Source of the DNA: Leptospiraceae bacterium
Lineage (GTDB): Bacteria > Spirochaetota > Leptospiria > Leptospirales > Leptospiraceae
Reading direction: 5' to 3'
Length of the DNA stretch: 64,000 nucleotides
Assembly (NCBI GenBank): GCA_024233865.1
Contig: JACKPA010000012.1
Span: forward strand, 124,001 to 188,000
The notes beneath the pieces are model-generated. The model ran no database searches. It was not told the DNA's origin and saw nothing but the letters and a program-made list of their open reading frames with translations. Of this stretch, positions 1-7,721 are shown piece by piece. The position numbers were made by a program, and so were the translations under genes. Numbering within the stretch: position 1 is the stretch's first letter; each line of letters opens with the position of its first letter.

Positions 1-522
1 GTTTCCAATTGTTTTGTAAACAAAGACCACATAGATATGCTGGTTGTTACAAACAGAAAAAGTTGGGATAACGGTATGTTAAAATTTATATTTGAGCCTT
101 TTTTGTTTTATCTTTTTTGTTTATCCGGTTTTTCAAAAGAACTAACGTCCTTATTTGGCAAAGAAAACATCCATTTTTATATCTCTCATAAAGACGGCAT
201 CCAAGAATTGTACTACCAATTCAGTAAAAAAGAAGCAAATGACTATCTATCCGAGCTACTAAATGACTTTACTCAACAGGATTCTTTTGATACAATCCCT
301 TTTTCTGTCTTTGCACAAGAAAAAGGCTTAAACCCAAATTCGGAATTAGACGAGTCTACATATCGTAATCAATTGATAGAGAAAATCGAAACCGAGTCGG
401 AAAATTCTTATAGCTTTACAGGTTTTCCGGAGTATATGGATTTGCTTCCGATTAATGTTCCAGTCAATGTCAAATCAATAATTCAAAAAAGGTTTGGAAA
501 GATGTTTTCTTACGGTTCATGA
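1..522 (+). CDS. recC: RecC (exodeoxyribonuclease V gamma subunit), C-terminal fragment
   Basis: The reading frame is open from the first base of the window to the stop at 520-522, so this is the 3' end of a longer gene and the ATG at 37 is probably internal. The fragment resembles the C-terminal domain of RecC: a 'LFGKENIHFYISHKDG' strand, then a helical segment 'ANDYLSELLNDF', an acidic stretch and a final region rich in hydrophobic residues, in the order seen at the end of E. coli RecC. RecC is the scaffold and Chi-recognising subunit of the RecBCD helicase-nuclease that repairs double-strand breaks and degrades linear DNA. The usual recB/recD neighbours would lie outside the window. The family call comes from remembered motif order, not from an alignment. 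Confidence 0.6.
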   Translation, partial: VSNCFVNKDHIDMLVVTNRKSWDNGMLKFIFEPFLFYLFCLSGFSKELTSLFGKENIHFYISHKDGIQELYYQFSKKEANDYLSELLNDFTQQDSFDTIPFSVFAQEKGLNPNSELDESTYRNQLIEKIETESENSYSFTGFPEYMDLLPINVPVNVKSIIQKRFGKMFSYGS

Positions 523-542
523 TTGAACTCACCTTATATTAT

Positions 543-1817
543 TCAAAATTTAAACGAATAACTTATATTCAAACATCGTTCTCCAAGATTTGCTTTTCCA
601 TACGATCTATAATCAAGTCCTATTGTCCAATGCTTTGTAGGATAATCGTTCGTTGATATCCTACCGTTGTTTTCATTTAAAGTTGTTAAACCGTCATAAA
701 CATTAAAAAGATAAATAAGGGAAAAAAGTCCAATCGACAAATTCCTTTCTCCAGATTCTACTTTGGAAACATTGTTTTCAGCGTTCGTTCTATAGTTTAG
801 TAGGTATAAGTTTCCCGGATCGTTTGTCTGAGGAGAATTGAAATTATAGAGCCCGAAAGCTTGATTGGCATTTTCATACTTTGTATAGGTTCTATTGTAA
901 GGGGAAGTAGGGTAGTATCTATTGTAAACTTGGTAGTATCCGATTGCCAAAAACGAAGCGGTTGTAATTGCACTCGCTTTAAGTTTTTCACCTTTTTCCC
1001 ATTGAACATAGCCAGGCACAAGTGCTTTGTACCACTGAATGGAAGGTGGTTTTGGGTAGGCAAATGTCCGAAATTCCGTTAAATCTATACTGCCTTTCCC
1101 TTTGATATAACTGAGTGGAATTTGCTCGTATTTTAATTTATCAAAAATGTATTTGGATATTTCGCTATTTGTAACTTTGTTGTCCGTATCATAATCAGCT
1201 TCACCATTCAAGCCTTCAACAAGGTGTTTGGCAAACTTGCCCATGCTGCTTGAGTGGTCTTCACAGCTACATTTGCTAGGAGGTGTAGCGTAGAGCAAAG
1301 TTCTTGTTTTGTTTGCTTGTTCGGAGTTTAAACTGGGCCATTTGGATATTTCTTGATCTACACCTTTCCGAAAAGTATCAATTAGCAGTGTATAACCTTT
1401 AATTTTGGATTTGTCCAGATGGTTTATGATTTGTTTTAGGAGAATGTGTGTATCGGTCAAAGCCAAAGAGCCATTTTTCCCGTGGCCGGAAAAAAATATT
1501 AGAATCGAATCGTTTTCACTTGCCGTTTCTAAAATGCTTTCGAGCAAAGCTAAAACATTATCTTTGCGTGGATAATAGGCAGAATCGGTATTCATAATAT
1601 CTGTCATTTTGTAGGTTATTGTTGTTGGTTTCCCATATTTACTAAGAGTTGCAGTAAGATTATTGGCTTCATTTTGAGGGTAGTGCAAGGGGATATTTTT
1701 ATATTCGCCATAATGATACCTACCGATACCAATAATAATCGCATGGTTGATTCCGCTTTCTGCTAGTAAGGAAAATGAAAATAGCAATAAGGCAGAATAA
1801 AAGACTATTTTTCTCAT
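543..1817 (-). CDS. Caspase-like (peptidase C14 fold) exported protein lacking the catalytic Cys
   Basis: This is a 424-aa protein with an N-terminal signal peptide (about residues 1-19). Residues 23-240 have the caspase/metacaspase layout: 'HAIIIGIGRY' first strand, 'ILIFFSGHG' with the expected catalytic His112, and 'TLLIDTFRKG' at the strand that normally ends in Asp-Ala-Cys. Here residues 147-149 are Asp-Thr-Phe, so the nucleophilic Cys is absent. The C-terminal half (about 260-424) starts with 'WYKALVPGYVQ', has two hydrophobic segments and ends in aromatic-rich strands, like DUF5683-type membrane-associated tails. A binding or scaffold role is more likely than proteolysis. The gene is convergent with recC, with 20 nt between them. 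Confidence 0.72.
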   Translation of the reverse strand: MRKIVFYSALLLFSFSLLAESGINHAIIIGIGRYHYGEYKNIPLHYPQNEANNLTATLSKYGKPTTITYKMTDIMNTDSAYYPRKDNVLALLESILETASENDSILIFFSGHGKNGSLALTDTHILLKQIINHLDKSKIKGYTLLIDTFRKGVDQEISKWPSLNSEQANKTRTLLYATPPSKCSCEDHSSSMGKFAKHLVEGLNGEADYDTDNKVTNSEISKYIFDKLKYEQIPLSYIKGKGSIDLTEFRTFAYPKPPSIQWYKALVPGYVQWEKGEKLKASAITTASFLAIGYYQVYNRYYPTSPYNRTYTKYENANQAFGLYNFNSPQTNDPGNLYLLNYRTNAENNVSKVESGERNLSIGLFSLIYLFNVYDGLTTLNENNGRISTNDYPTKHWTIGLDYRSYGKANLGERCLNISYSFKF

Positions 1818-1962
1818 TTGTATTTCGCTTTTTAGTAATGATAATTTTTCTTTTGTATTTAGCTATGATTTTTTTATTTAGGTGTAAAAAATATACCATG
1901 GGTAAAAAGACTTACAATTCGTTTATCGAGCTTAGCTGAAATAAACCTTATTTTATTGCTCA

Positions 1963-1981
1963 TTTCGACAAGCTCAGGTGA
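1963..1981. repeat. Dispersed 'CGACAAGCTCAGG' element, copy 1
   Basis: A short motif (TTTCGACAAGCTCAGGTGA) lies in the 193-nt gap downstream of the chimeric antitoxin ORF and upstream of the caspase-like gene. Related copies occur at 6218-6237, 6580-6600 and 37752-37776. They look like half-palindromes of a small dispersed intergenic repeat. The rest of the gap shows no gene. Confidence 0.5.
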
Positions 1982-2010
1982 GAGGTATCCTTAATTCATC
2001 AACATGCTTA

Positions 2011-2286
2011 TTATGTGGCACTAAAATTAAGTAACCAGCAAACAGTTCCCAAATCTTGATTTACTTTTACCTGTTTAAAATAATTCCAATCCTTTAGAGG
2101 TTCAAAAACACCTTCATAAACAATTAGTTTTTCTAAATTGATAACTCCCGAAATGCCATTTTCAAACTTTAAATAAGTAAGGATTTTCTTCTTAGTTTTA
2201 CATATATAATATCTACTAACATGTTTATACCAACCTTCTTCAATTTCTTGAGTTAGATTTATGGTTAGTGTTTTTTGTCTGCTCAT
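2011..2286 (-). pseudogene. Chimeric scrap: RHH antitoxin start fused to DUF2442
   Basis: The first 18 codons match the start of the ribbon-helix-helix antitoxin at 7702-7971 apart from one Thr/Ala difference. From about residue 30 ('LTYLKFENGISGVINLEK') the protein matches the DUF2442 protein at 6568-6855. Between these parts the DUF2442 DNA is present but out of frame: the ATG at 2222 would start a DUF2442 reading frame that stops early, and an indel restores the frame near 'YLKFENG'. The C-terminus is also shorter, ending soon after 'GTVCW'. The gene follows the RM stop directly. I read it as a deletion junction between two TA loci, probably non-functional, although a 91-aa product could be made. 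Confidence 0.75.
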
Positions 2287-5200
2287 TTACCCTACTTTAA
2301 AAGTTTTGTTTTGTATGCCTCGATAATAATTATGGATTGTCGTTTTTTCTACGATGCTCATTTTCGGAAAACTGTCCAAGACTGTTAGCATCTCTTCTTC
2401 TGTAAGTCCATACAGATGGAACACCATTGCGTCGATCTGTGCTTCCCACTTGGAGGCCTCACCCCCGTCCCCTCTCCAATCTGGAGAGGGGAGTTGCTTT
2501 GCGGCAAGTATCTTGTCTACGAGGGTGATGAATGGCTTTTGCAAGTCTGAATTGTCGATTGGTGCTTTTGGGATTGGGAGTTGTTCAACATATTGAGTAA
2601 AAAATCTATATACATGGCTACCTAGTGAATTTGCTATTTTTTGGTAATAAAAATTTAACAAATTACTATTTAATATACCTAAAATATACTTTGAATTACT
2701 ATCTATGATATAAGATGTGTTATTAAAATAATAATTTTTTTCAACCATTGAGTACGAAACATTTTTAGATATATCCGGATATACAATTTTTGACTTTTCA
2801 AAAATAAAATAATAGTCACAATCCCTTAACTCCCACCAATAACTGCCTTGATCTAATCTTTCGTAAAGACCTTTTCCTTTTCCAATTCCAGAATCTCCAA
2901 GTTTTTTTAAATGATTGTAAATTTCAGGATAGGATTTTTTAAAAAACTGTTCCGGATTTTCATTTCTTCTATTTATGTTTGTCCACCCTGATGGTATTAA
3001 AATTAACCATAAATTATTCCATTCATAAGTATATCTGTGAATATCTCTCCCTCTTAAAATGGGTTTAATAATTTCATTGTTCTTTTTATCTTTTTTGCAA
3101 AGCAATTCTTTTGTTTCTGTATTAATGATAAATGCTTCATTAAAACCCGTTATAAGTCCCCTATAAATTTTTATACCTAAATCTTTTAATTTTACTCCTC
3201 CTTGTTCTATCTTCTTCTTTATATTTTGTTCCTTAAAATCTCCTAGAGAAAACGATGTATCCTCTAAATCATTTTGATTAATCAGATGACCTTCGATGTT
3301 AACATATTCTGGTATATTGAACTTATCGTAATCGGGTGAATCAATTGTTACAACACGTAATCCATTCGTAGGGACAGGTCTCAGACCTGTCCCTACATTC
3401 TCACGTTGAAATATCGTTACATTCGTATCCACCGTTGCAGATTCAAATACTTTTTGCCCTCCAAAATCTATAATTTGTAATAGCTTAGTTTTTGTCTTAA
3501 AAAATTTTCGTAAATTCTCTCCATAACGAGCTCGCATCCATTTATTACTTGTGATGAATGTTAAAACACCTTTATCTTTTAATAAATTAAATCCACTTTC
3601 ATAAAAATAAGTGTATAAATCGGAAATAGAATTAAAAACAGTATAATATTTTTGTAAAATAGGCTTAATTTCCTTAATAGATTCTTGTCTTACATACGGC
3701 GGATTTCCAATCACAACATCAAAGCCACCTTCCCCCCCAGCCCCCCGTGAACGGGGGGAGTTACTTGCGTTAGTTACTCCCCAGCTCGCGGGGGGCGGGG
3801 GGGAAATCCCAAACATGTGTTCAGGGTCGAACCAATCCGCAGATTTGAGTCTGTCGTAAGGATTCCATTCCGCAATCTTGCTAGCTGAATCTTTAGAAAA
3901 CTGATTTTTTAGAAGAAATTCAGAAATTTCTTTGCGTTTCTCTTTATCTTTCTCTCGCAGTTCTTTTTTCTCTTTATAAGTCCTTGCATCAAAGTGTTGT
4001 TTGCGAATGTCACTTAGTTCGTTTTCTATCTTTTTTAAAGTATTTCCGATAAGTAATCCTTCCGGTTTTTCCAAATGAACAAGTGTATTTGCTGCTACAA
4101 AGTTTGTTTCCAAGTTTGGTAAAGGAACAATTCCATAGTTGTCTTTTTTGTCTTTATTTGCTTTTTGATCTATAATCAAAGAAATGAAAAATCGAAGTTT
4201 GGAAATCTCAATGGCTATAGGCTGAATATCAACTCCATAAATACAGTTTTTGATTAAAAAGAGCTTTCTTCCATAGTCTTGGTAGTTGTTCTTTTCATTA
4301 AAGGCTTCTTCAATTTCTTTTTTAACGTGTTTACGAATATTCACATCCGGAATTTTCTCTGCTTGATTCAATTGCAATCTTTTCCATTCTTCGTTTTTTG
4401 GATCGAGTTTGTGAAGAACATAAACAAGCTTATGCAAAATTCCCATAGGAAAAGCACCGGATCCACAAGCAGGGTCTAAAATCTTAATTTTGTGTATGGC
4501 TTGGATCAGATTTTGAGCTTCTTCTACTGTGAAAAAATGCTCTTCCGTTGAATGAGAAAGTAAATGACGAAGTTTGGAAACCCCACCCAAACCCTCCCCA
4601 GAGGGGCAGGGGGTGAGGTATTCTTTAAAGTAAGCAATCAAACTTTCATCTACCATATAATTCACAATTTCTCGTGGAGTATAAAACGAACCAGTTTGTT
4701 TGCGGGCTGTCGTTTTCGTTTCAGGGTTATAAGAAGCCAACAAATTTTCAAAAACCTTGCCTAATAATTCAGGATCAAGAGCGATCTCTTCTTCGAGTGG
4801 TGTATTTTCGGTAACGGTGAATTTGTATTGTTTCAAGATACGAATGATTCCTTTCACCTTTTCTTTTTTATGCTTCGTGTCTCCGTATATTTTACTGAAA
4901 TCTATTTCCCTCTCTTTACCAAAAAATAAGTCATCCGGAATATTAATTTGTTTTTGGGTTTTTGGATGATCGCTAAAACAATCTATACGAACTTCATTAG
5001 AGCCTTTTCCGGTTTCATCTTTACGTTTATCTAAACATTCAAACAAACCTCCGTTTAAAAAAGGTATTTCCCTAAAAATATTTAGTACGCTTTCGGAATC
5101 TTTGAATTCTTTCTCGTATCTGTATAGGCTATGTACCATATAATCTTTGTCTTTTACCTCAATTCCATTCGTAACACGAAACCTTCTTTCCAAATCCATT

Positions 5201-6168
5201 TCAGTATTTAAAGTAGCAAAAAATAGATTTTGTAAAATGGCTTTGTAATAAACAGTGGATGATCCTTCTTTTTCCATAAAATGGTTTAATGTCTTTTTCA
5301 AGAATTCTTCCCTAAACAAATCTTCCGATATAAATTCTCTACCACCTTCCAAACGCTTTTCTTTCAGAAACCAAACAAAAATAAGCCTTGTTAGCATACG
5401 AATTACGCTTAGTGAATTCCGAATGTCTCTATTTTCATGTACATCTTTTGGAAATTCTGCAATATCAATTGCCCAAAAATACCAATTCGATATGTCTTTG
5501 TAAAATCTCTTGTTTAACTCTTTGGTATCTAATACTTTCTGCCAAGCATTGTGAAAATCAACAAAGTTACTCAAACTGTATTTGGCTTTAATACAATCCA
5601 AAGATAAATCATACAGAATTTCAATGTGTCCTCTGTGTGGATTTTCAACTTGAATGTCTTTGATCAAAGTCACTTTTTCCAAAACGTCTTTGCTCACGTC
5701 TAGCTTGTTTGGTCTCCTATCAATAATTGCCAGAGTCAACACACTTCCATAACGAAAGAGTATCATAACCGGAGCCATAAAGAGTTTGTTTACGGCTCTT
5801 GTAATTTGAGATAACTTTGTTTTGGAATAAATATCTCCCTTCAATTGAATACCTATAAATATATAGGACTCATACTCATTGGGATTGTATTTTTTGTTTT
5901 CAAAAAGGGAATGACTTTCCAAAACTTCATCTTTGGTATATTGAAAGAGAATATTTGCTTCTTTCCACTCTCCAAAACAGGCTTTTTCTTCCGGAATATT
6001 CCTTTCTCTGAATAGTTCTTTAAAATCATTTTTTGTATAGTCTGATGTTTTATCGCTTTTGTAACCAAGAGTCTCAAAAAAACTCACCCCCAACCCCTCT
6101 CCAAAGGAGAGGGGAGAAGCGAGGAATTGTTTGATTTGTTCTTTTTTTTCTGTTTCAGTTGTTTTCAT
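2287..6168 (-). CDS. Type IIG (Eco57I-like) restriction-modification enzyme, intact copy
   Basis: A 1293-aa single-chain R-M enzyme that should methylate adenine and cut at the same recognition site. Visible parts are an N-terminal region (1-220), the 'FVWFLKEKRL' helix (264-273), the methylase entry segment 'LDPELLGKVFENLL...FYTPREIV' (464-501), SAM-binding motif I 'DPACGSG' (565-571), 'GVDIQPIAIEI' (645-655), catalytic motif IV 'NPPY' (822-825), and a C-terminal target-recognition domain (about 930-1220). I cannot point to a certain nuclease motif in the N-terminus. The length fits the family. Five stretches are encoded by palindromic repeats inserted in frame (around residues 18-28, 518-528, 788-815, 926-934 and 1225-1237). 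A second, mosaic and frameshifted copy lies at 7977-11628. Confidence 0.85.
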   Translation of the reverse strand: MKTTETEKKEQIKQFLASPLSFGEGLGVSFFETLGYKSDKTSDYTKNDFKELFRERNIPEEKACFGEWKEANILFQYTKDEVLESHSLFENKKYNPNEYESYIFIGIQLKGDIYSKTKLSQITRAVNKLFMAPVMILFRYGSVLTLAIIDRRPNKLDVSKDVLEKVTLIKDIQVENPHRGHIEILYDLSLDCIKAKYSLSNFVDFHNAWQKVLDTKELNKRFYKDISNWYFWAIDIAEFPKDVHENRDIRNSLSVIRMLTRLIFVWFLKEKRLEGGREFISEDLFREEFLKKTLNHFMEKEGSSTVYYKAILQNLFFATLNTEMDLERRFRVTNGIEVKDKDYMVHSLYRYEKEFKDSESVLNIFREIPFLNGGLFECLDKRKDETGKGSNEVRIDCFSDHPKTQKQINIPDDLFFGKEREIDFSKIYGDTKHKKEKVKGIIRILKQYKFTVTENTPLEEEIALDPELLGKVFENLLASYNPETKTTARKQTGSFYTPREIVNYMVDESLIAYFKEYLTPCPSGEGLGGVSKLRHLLSHSTEEHFFTVEEAQNLIQAIHKIKILDPACGSGAFPMGILHKLVYVLHKLDPKNEEWKRLQLNQAEKIPDVNIRKHVKKEIEEAFNEKNNYQDYGRKLFLIKNCIYGVDIQPIAIEISKLRFFISLIIDQKANKDKKDNYGIVPLPNLETNFVAANTLVHLEKPEGLLIGNTLKKIENELSDIRKQHFDARTYKEKKELREKDKEKRKEISEFLLKNQFSKDSASKIAEWNPYDRLKSADWFDPEHMFGISPPPPASWGVTNASNSPRSRGAGGEGGFDVVIGNPPYVRQESIKEIKPILQKYYTVFNSISDLYTYFYESGFNLLKDKGVLTFITSNKWMRARYGENLRKFFKTKTKLLQIIDFGGQKVFESATVDTNVTIFQRENVGTGLRPVPTNGLRVVTIDSPDYDKFNIPEYVNIEGHLINQNDLEDTSFSLGDFKEQNIKKKIEQGGVKLKDLGIKIYRGLITGFNEAFIINTETKELLCKKDKKNNEIIKPILRGRDIHRYTYEWNNLWLILIPSGWTNINRRNENPEQFFKKSYPEIYNHLKKLGDSGIGKGKGLYERLDQGSYWWELRDCDYYFIFEKSKIVYPDISKNVSYSMVEKNYYFNNTSYIIDSNSKYILGILNSNLLNFYYQKIANSLGSHVYRFFTQYVEQLPIPKAPIDNSDLQKPFITLVDKILAAKQLPSPDWRGDGGEASKWEAQIDAMVFHLYGLTEEEMLTVLDSFPKMSIVEKTTIHNYYRGIQNKTFKVG
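2469..2491. repeat. Palindromic repeat inside the RM coding sequence (site 1)
   Basis: Two 10-nt arms (2469-2478 and 2482-2491) form a perfect hairpin around a 3-nt loop. It is translated in frame on the minus strand as a Pro/Gly/Arg-rich insert near residues 1225-1237 of the RM protein. The same element occurs at 8159-8181 in the second RM copy. Confidence 0.8.
3368..3396. repeat. Palindromic repeat inside the RM coding sequence (site 2)
   Basis: A perfect inverted repeat with two 14-nt arms (3368-3381 and 3383-3396) around a single base. It is read through in frame as 'GTGLRPVPT' (RM residues 926-934), next to the target-recognition region. The second RM copy has unrelated DNA here, so this insertion is specific to copy 1. 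Confidence 0.85.
3725..3812. repeat. G/C-rich composite palindrome inside the RM coding sequence (site 3)
   Basis: An element of about 85 nt made of runs of C and G flanking a short unique core. It is translated in frame as a Pro/Gly/Ser-rich insert (about residues 788-815) just before the catalytic NPPY motif. It is strongly G+C-rich against an A+T-rich gene. A shorter version sits at the equivalent place in copy 2 (about 9184-9262). Confidence 0.75.
4580..4615. repeat. Palindromic repeat inside the RM coding sequence (site 4)
   Basis: A C-rich arm and a G-rich arm pair imperfectly around AGA. It encodes 'LTPCPSGEGLGGV' in frame, between the methylase entry motif and SAM motif I. The copy-2 equivalent (about 10040-10075) differs by single-base gains and losses in its C and G runs. 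Confidence 0.75.
6094..6114. repeat. Palindromic repeat inside the RM coding sequence (site 5)
   Basis: Arms CCCCTCTCC and GGAGAGGGG (6094-6102, 6106-6114) are separated by AAA. It is translated in frame near the N-terminus of the RM protein as 'SPLSFGEGLGV'. An identical palindrome is at 11554-11574 in copy 2, so this insertion predates the duplication. Confidence 0.8.
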
Positions 6169-6170
6169 AT

Positions 6171-6200
6171 TTATTTAAATGTCTTATTCTCTATGTCTCG
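6171..6200 (-). pseudogene. Tiny scrap of an RM gene 3' end
   Basis: On the minus strand this 30-nt stretch reads 'RDIENKTFK' and a stop. That matches the last codons of the RM family, compared with 'RGIQNKTFKVG' at the end of copies 1 and 2. It lies directly upstream of the copy-1 start codon and overlaps, in another frame, the 3' end of the antitoxin-like gene at 6191. It is probably the footprint of an earlier RM copy. Confidence 0.6.
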
Positions 6201-6511
6201 ATAAAAATTTCTTCAGGCACCTGAGCTTGTAGAAATGGCCATATAAGTAGCCGAGCATAAGTTTTAGTGAAAGTAATGATTCTTTTCTCTTGTAACCATC
6301 TTTCATATTGCTCGTTATCCCACAAAACAGAATCCAATAAATGCCTTAATTTGTCTTTTCGGTTCAATTCCTTATTAGAGGAACCAATGATTGAATTTTC
6401 TTCAATAACCAGAATAACGTTATGGATACCTGGACGAAAAGAGAACGAATTTATTTTTAATATAACTGTTCCATCTTCTTGAATTTTAGCTGTTGTCTCT
6501 ATACTTTTCAT
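6191..6511 (-). CDS. Putative antitoxin-like protein, C-terminus altered
   Basis: A 106-aa protein with the start 'MKSIETTAKIQEDGTVILKI' and then 'PGIHNVILVIEE', a short beta-rich N-terminus typical of small antitoxins that precede PIN-type toxins. A good ribosome binding site (GGAG about 7 nt upstream) supports the ATG at 6511. No toxin follows. The last residues come from a dispersed repeat (6218-6237) and from an out-of-frame scrap of an RM 3' end, so the original C-terminus and any downstream partner have probably been lost. The family call is an inference from the N-terminal pattern. Confidence 0.5.
   Translation of the reverse strand: MKSIETTAKIQEDGTVILKINSFSFRPGIHNVILVIEENSIIGSSNKELNRKDKLRHLLDSVLWDNEQYERWLQEKRIITFTKTYARLLIWPFLQAQVPEEIFIET
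6218..6237. repeat. Dispersed 'CAAGCTCAGG' element, copy 2
   Basis: The reverse complement of this stretch contains TTCTACAAGCTCAGGTG, one base away from the element at 1963-1981. It forms the 3' end of the antitoxin-like reading frame and is directly followed by RM-derived sequence, so it marks a rearrangement point. Confidence 0.5.
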
Positions 6512-6567
6512 TGTTTACTCCTTAGCATTTACTCTATTTTAATTTCCCTTTTTCTATTTTGGAAATG

Positions 6568-6855
6568 TCAGCCAACAACTCCCTGAACCTGTCGAAGGAC
6601 TTTCTGCTCTTTTTTATTGAGTATTTCTTTATACAATACAACTGGATCCAAATCTACCTTATTGGGCCAACAAACAGTTCCTAATTCTTGATTTACTCTT
6701 ACTAGCTTAAAATAGTTCCATTCTTTTAATGGCTCAAAAACGCCTTCATAAGTGATCATTTTTTCTAAATTGATTACTCCAGTAATACCGTTTTCAAACT
6801 TCAAGTAAAGTAATGATTTTTTTCTTGGTTTTACATATACTATATCTACTAACAT
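6568..6855 (-). CDS. DUF2442 protein, probable antitoxin of the DUF4160 pair
   Basis: The start at 6855 gives a 95-aa protein. A longer reading frame up to 6948 is possible but would overlap the upstream gene extensively. The core 'LYLKFENGITGVINLEK...YEGVFEPLKEWNYFKLVRVNQELGTVCWPNKVDLDP' is characteristic of DUF2442. Its start is 2 nt from the stop of the DUF4160 gene, so the two are probably translationally coupled. DUF4160/DUF2442 pairs are a recurrent predicted TA module. The last dozen codons fall in a dispersed repeat (6580-6600), so the native C-terminus may be changed. A decayed relative forms the second half of the ORF at 2011-2286. Confidence 0.8.
   Translation of the reverse strand: MLVDIVYVKPRKKSLLYLKFENGITGVINLEKMITYEGVFEPLKEWNYFKLVRVNQELGTVCWPNKVDLDPVVLYKEILNKKEQKVLRQVQGVVG
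6580..6600. repeat. Dispersed 'CCTGTCGAAGGA' element, copy 3
   Basis: TCCCTGAACCTGTCGAAGGAC is the complementary-strand form of a widespread small repeat related to the copies at 1963 and 37752. It overlaps the 3' end of the DUF2442 gene and supplies its last codons. Confidence 0.5.
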
Positions 6856-6857
6856 TA

Positions 6858-7118
6858 TTACACCAACGGTTCTATATATTTTAACTCTTTCTTTTGTTTT
6901 GCAAATTCCCAATCTTCTTTTAACTCGTCTTGATGCAAAGATGCCCATTCAACAACAAGCCCTCTTACTCTAGAAGGTAGTTCACCTTCTAGAATTGTCA
7001 ATGTCTCAATAGATACCATAGCTTTATAATTTCCATATCTAACATGAAAATGTGGTGGGTTATGGTCGTTATGAAACATCGCGATAATTATACCTAAAAA
7101 CCTTGATATTTCTGGCAC
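6858..7118 (-). CDS. DUF4160 protein, probable toxin partner
   Basis: An 86-aa protein beginning at a GTG with AGGAG about 9 nt upstream. The N-terminal core 'FLGIIIAMFHNDHNPPHFHVRYGNY' with its His/Asn-rich loop and the Trp-containing helix 'VVEWASLHQDELKEDWEFA' are typical of DUF4160. The gene is 2 nt upstream of the DUF2442 gene. The pair recurs in many genomes and is annotated as a presumptive TA system. The biochemical activity is not established, to my knowledge. Confidence 0.82.
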   Translation of the reverse strand: MPEISRFLGIIIAMFHNDHNPPHFHVRYGNYKAMVSIETLTILEGELPSRVRGLVVEWASLHQDELKEDWEFAKQKKELKYIEPLV

Positions 7119-7134
7119 TATGATTTTTCTCCTT

Positions 7135-7290
7135 TTATTCTATCTTAAATGTCTTATTCTCTACATCTTGATAATAATTATGGATTGTCGTTTTTTCTAC
7201 AATGCTCATCCTTGGAAAGCTGTCCAATACTGTTAGCATCTCTTCTTCTGTAAGTACATACAGTTGGAAAACTATTGCGTCGATTTTTGG
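7135..7290 (-). pseudogene. 3' remnant of a third RM copy
   Basis: On the minus strand this reads as about 50 residues ('IDAIVFQLYVLTEEEMLTVLDSF...NKTFKIE' and stop) that align with the last 50 residues of the two large RM copies, with several substitutions. Nothing upstream continues the match: the PIN gene begins 11 nt away. This shows that at least three, and with the 6171 scrap perhaps four, RM 3' ends have existed in this locus. Confidence 0.85.
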
Positions 7291-7301
7291 ATAACAAATC
7301 A

Positions 7302-7721
7302 TCATAGGTATTTTATAAATATATTGTTTAATGCCATTCTTTTTTTAGTTCGATAAATATAATAATCAGAATCAATTGTAATGATATTCGTAATTCCATA
7401 AATTTCTGAAATTACAATTAAAGAACCATCTGCAATATCCATTGGTAAATCTTCGTATTTTTTTGCTAATTCGATTAACCTGTTATAATAGTCTTGTTTA
7501 AATTCTAGTATGTTTAGACCACCATCTAGTATAAAACTCATTAAATTAATTTGAGCCTTAGTCGATTTTCTTAATAGATGTCCAACTTCCGTAATTACAA
7601 AATTTGTAGTAAATAATTCACCACTGAAATTTTTTAGAAAATCTATGATATTTTCATGATACTTATCGCTAGCATCAAATAATGCATATAATGGTCCGGA
7701 ATCAATGAGAGTTCTTTTCAT
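7302..7721 (-). CDS. PIN-domain ribonuclease toxin (VapC-like)
   Basis: A 139-aa PIN protein with the acidic residues expected for Mg-dependent RNA cleavage: Asp7 ('LIDSGPLYAL'), Glu45 ('ITEVGHLL'), Asp95/Asp98 ('MDIADGSL') and Asp117/Asp119 near the C-terminus ('TIDSDY'). Its start overlaps the upstream RHH antitoxin gene by 20 nt, the normal antitoxin-first order with coupling. Uncontrolled VapC-type toxins cut tRNA or rRNA and stop translation. All catalytic positions are present, so the toxin is probably active. Confidence 0.85.
   Translation of the reverse strand: MKRTLIDSGPLYALFDASDKYHENIIDFLKNFSGELFTTNFVITEVGHLLRKSTKAQINLMSFILDGGLNILEFKQDYYNRLIELAKKYEDLPMDIADGSLIVISEIYGITNIITIDSDYYIYRTKKRMALNNIFIKYL

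Noticed and set aside
7135..7290. Independent small gene in the gap between PIN and DUF4160
   Set aside because: It is a 3' fragment of the RM family with no start codon or ribosome binding site.
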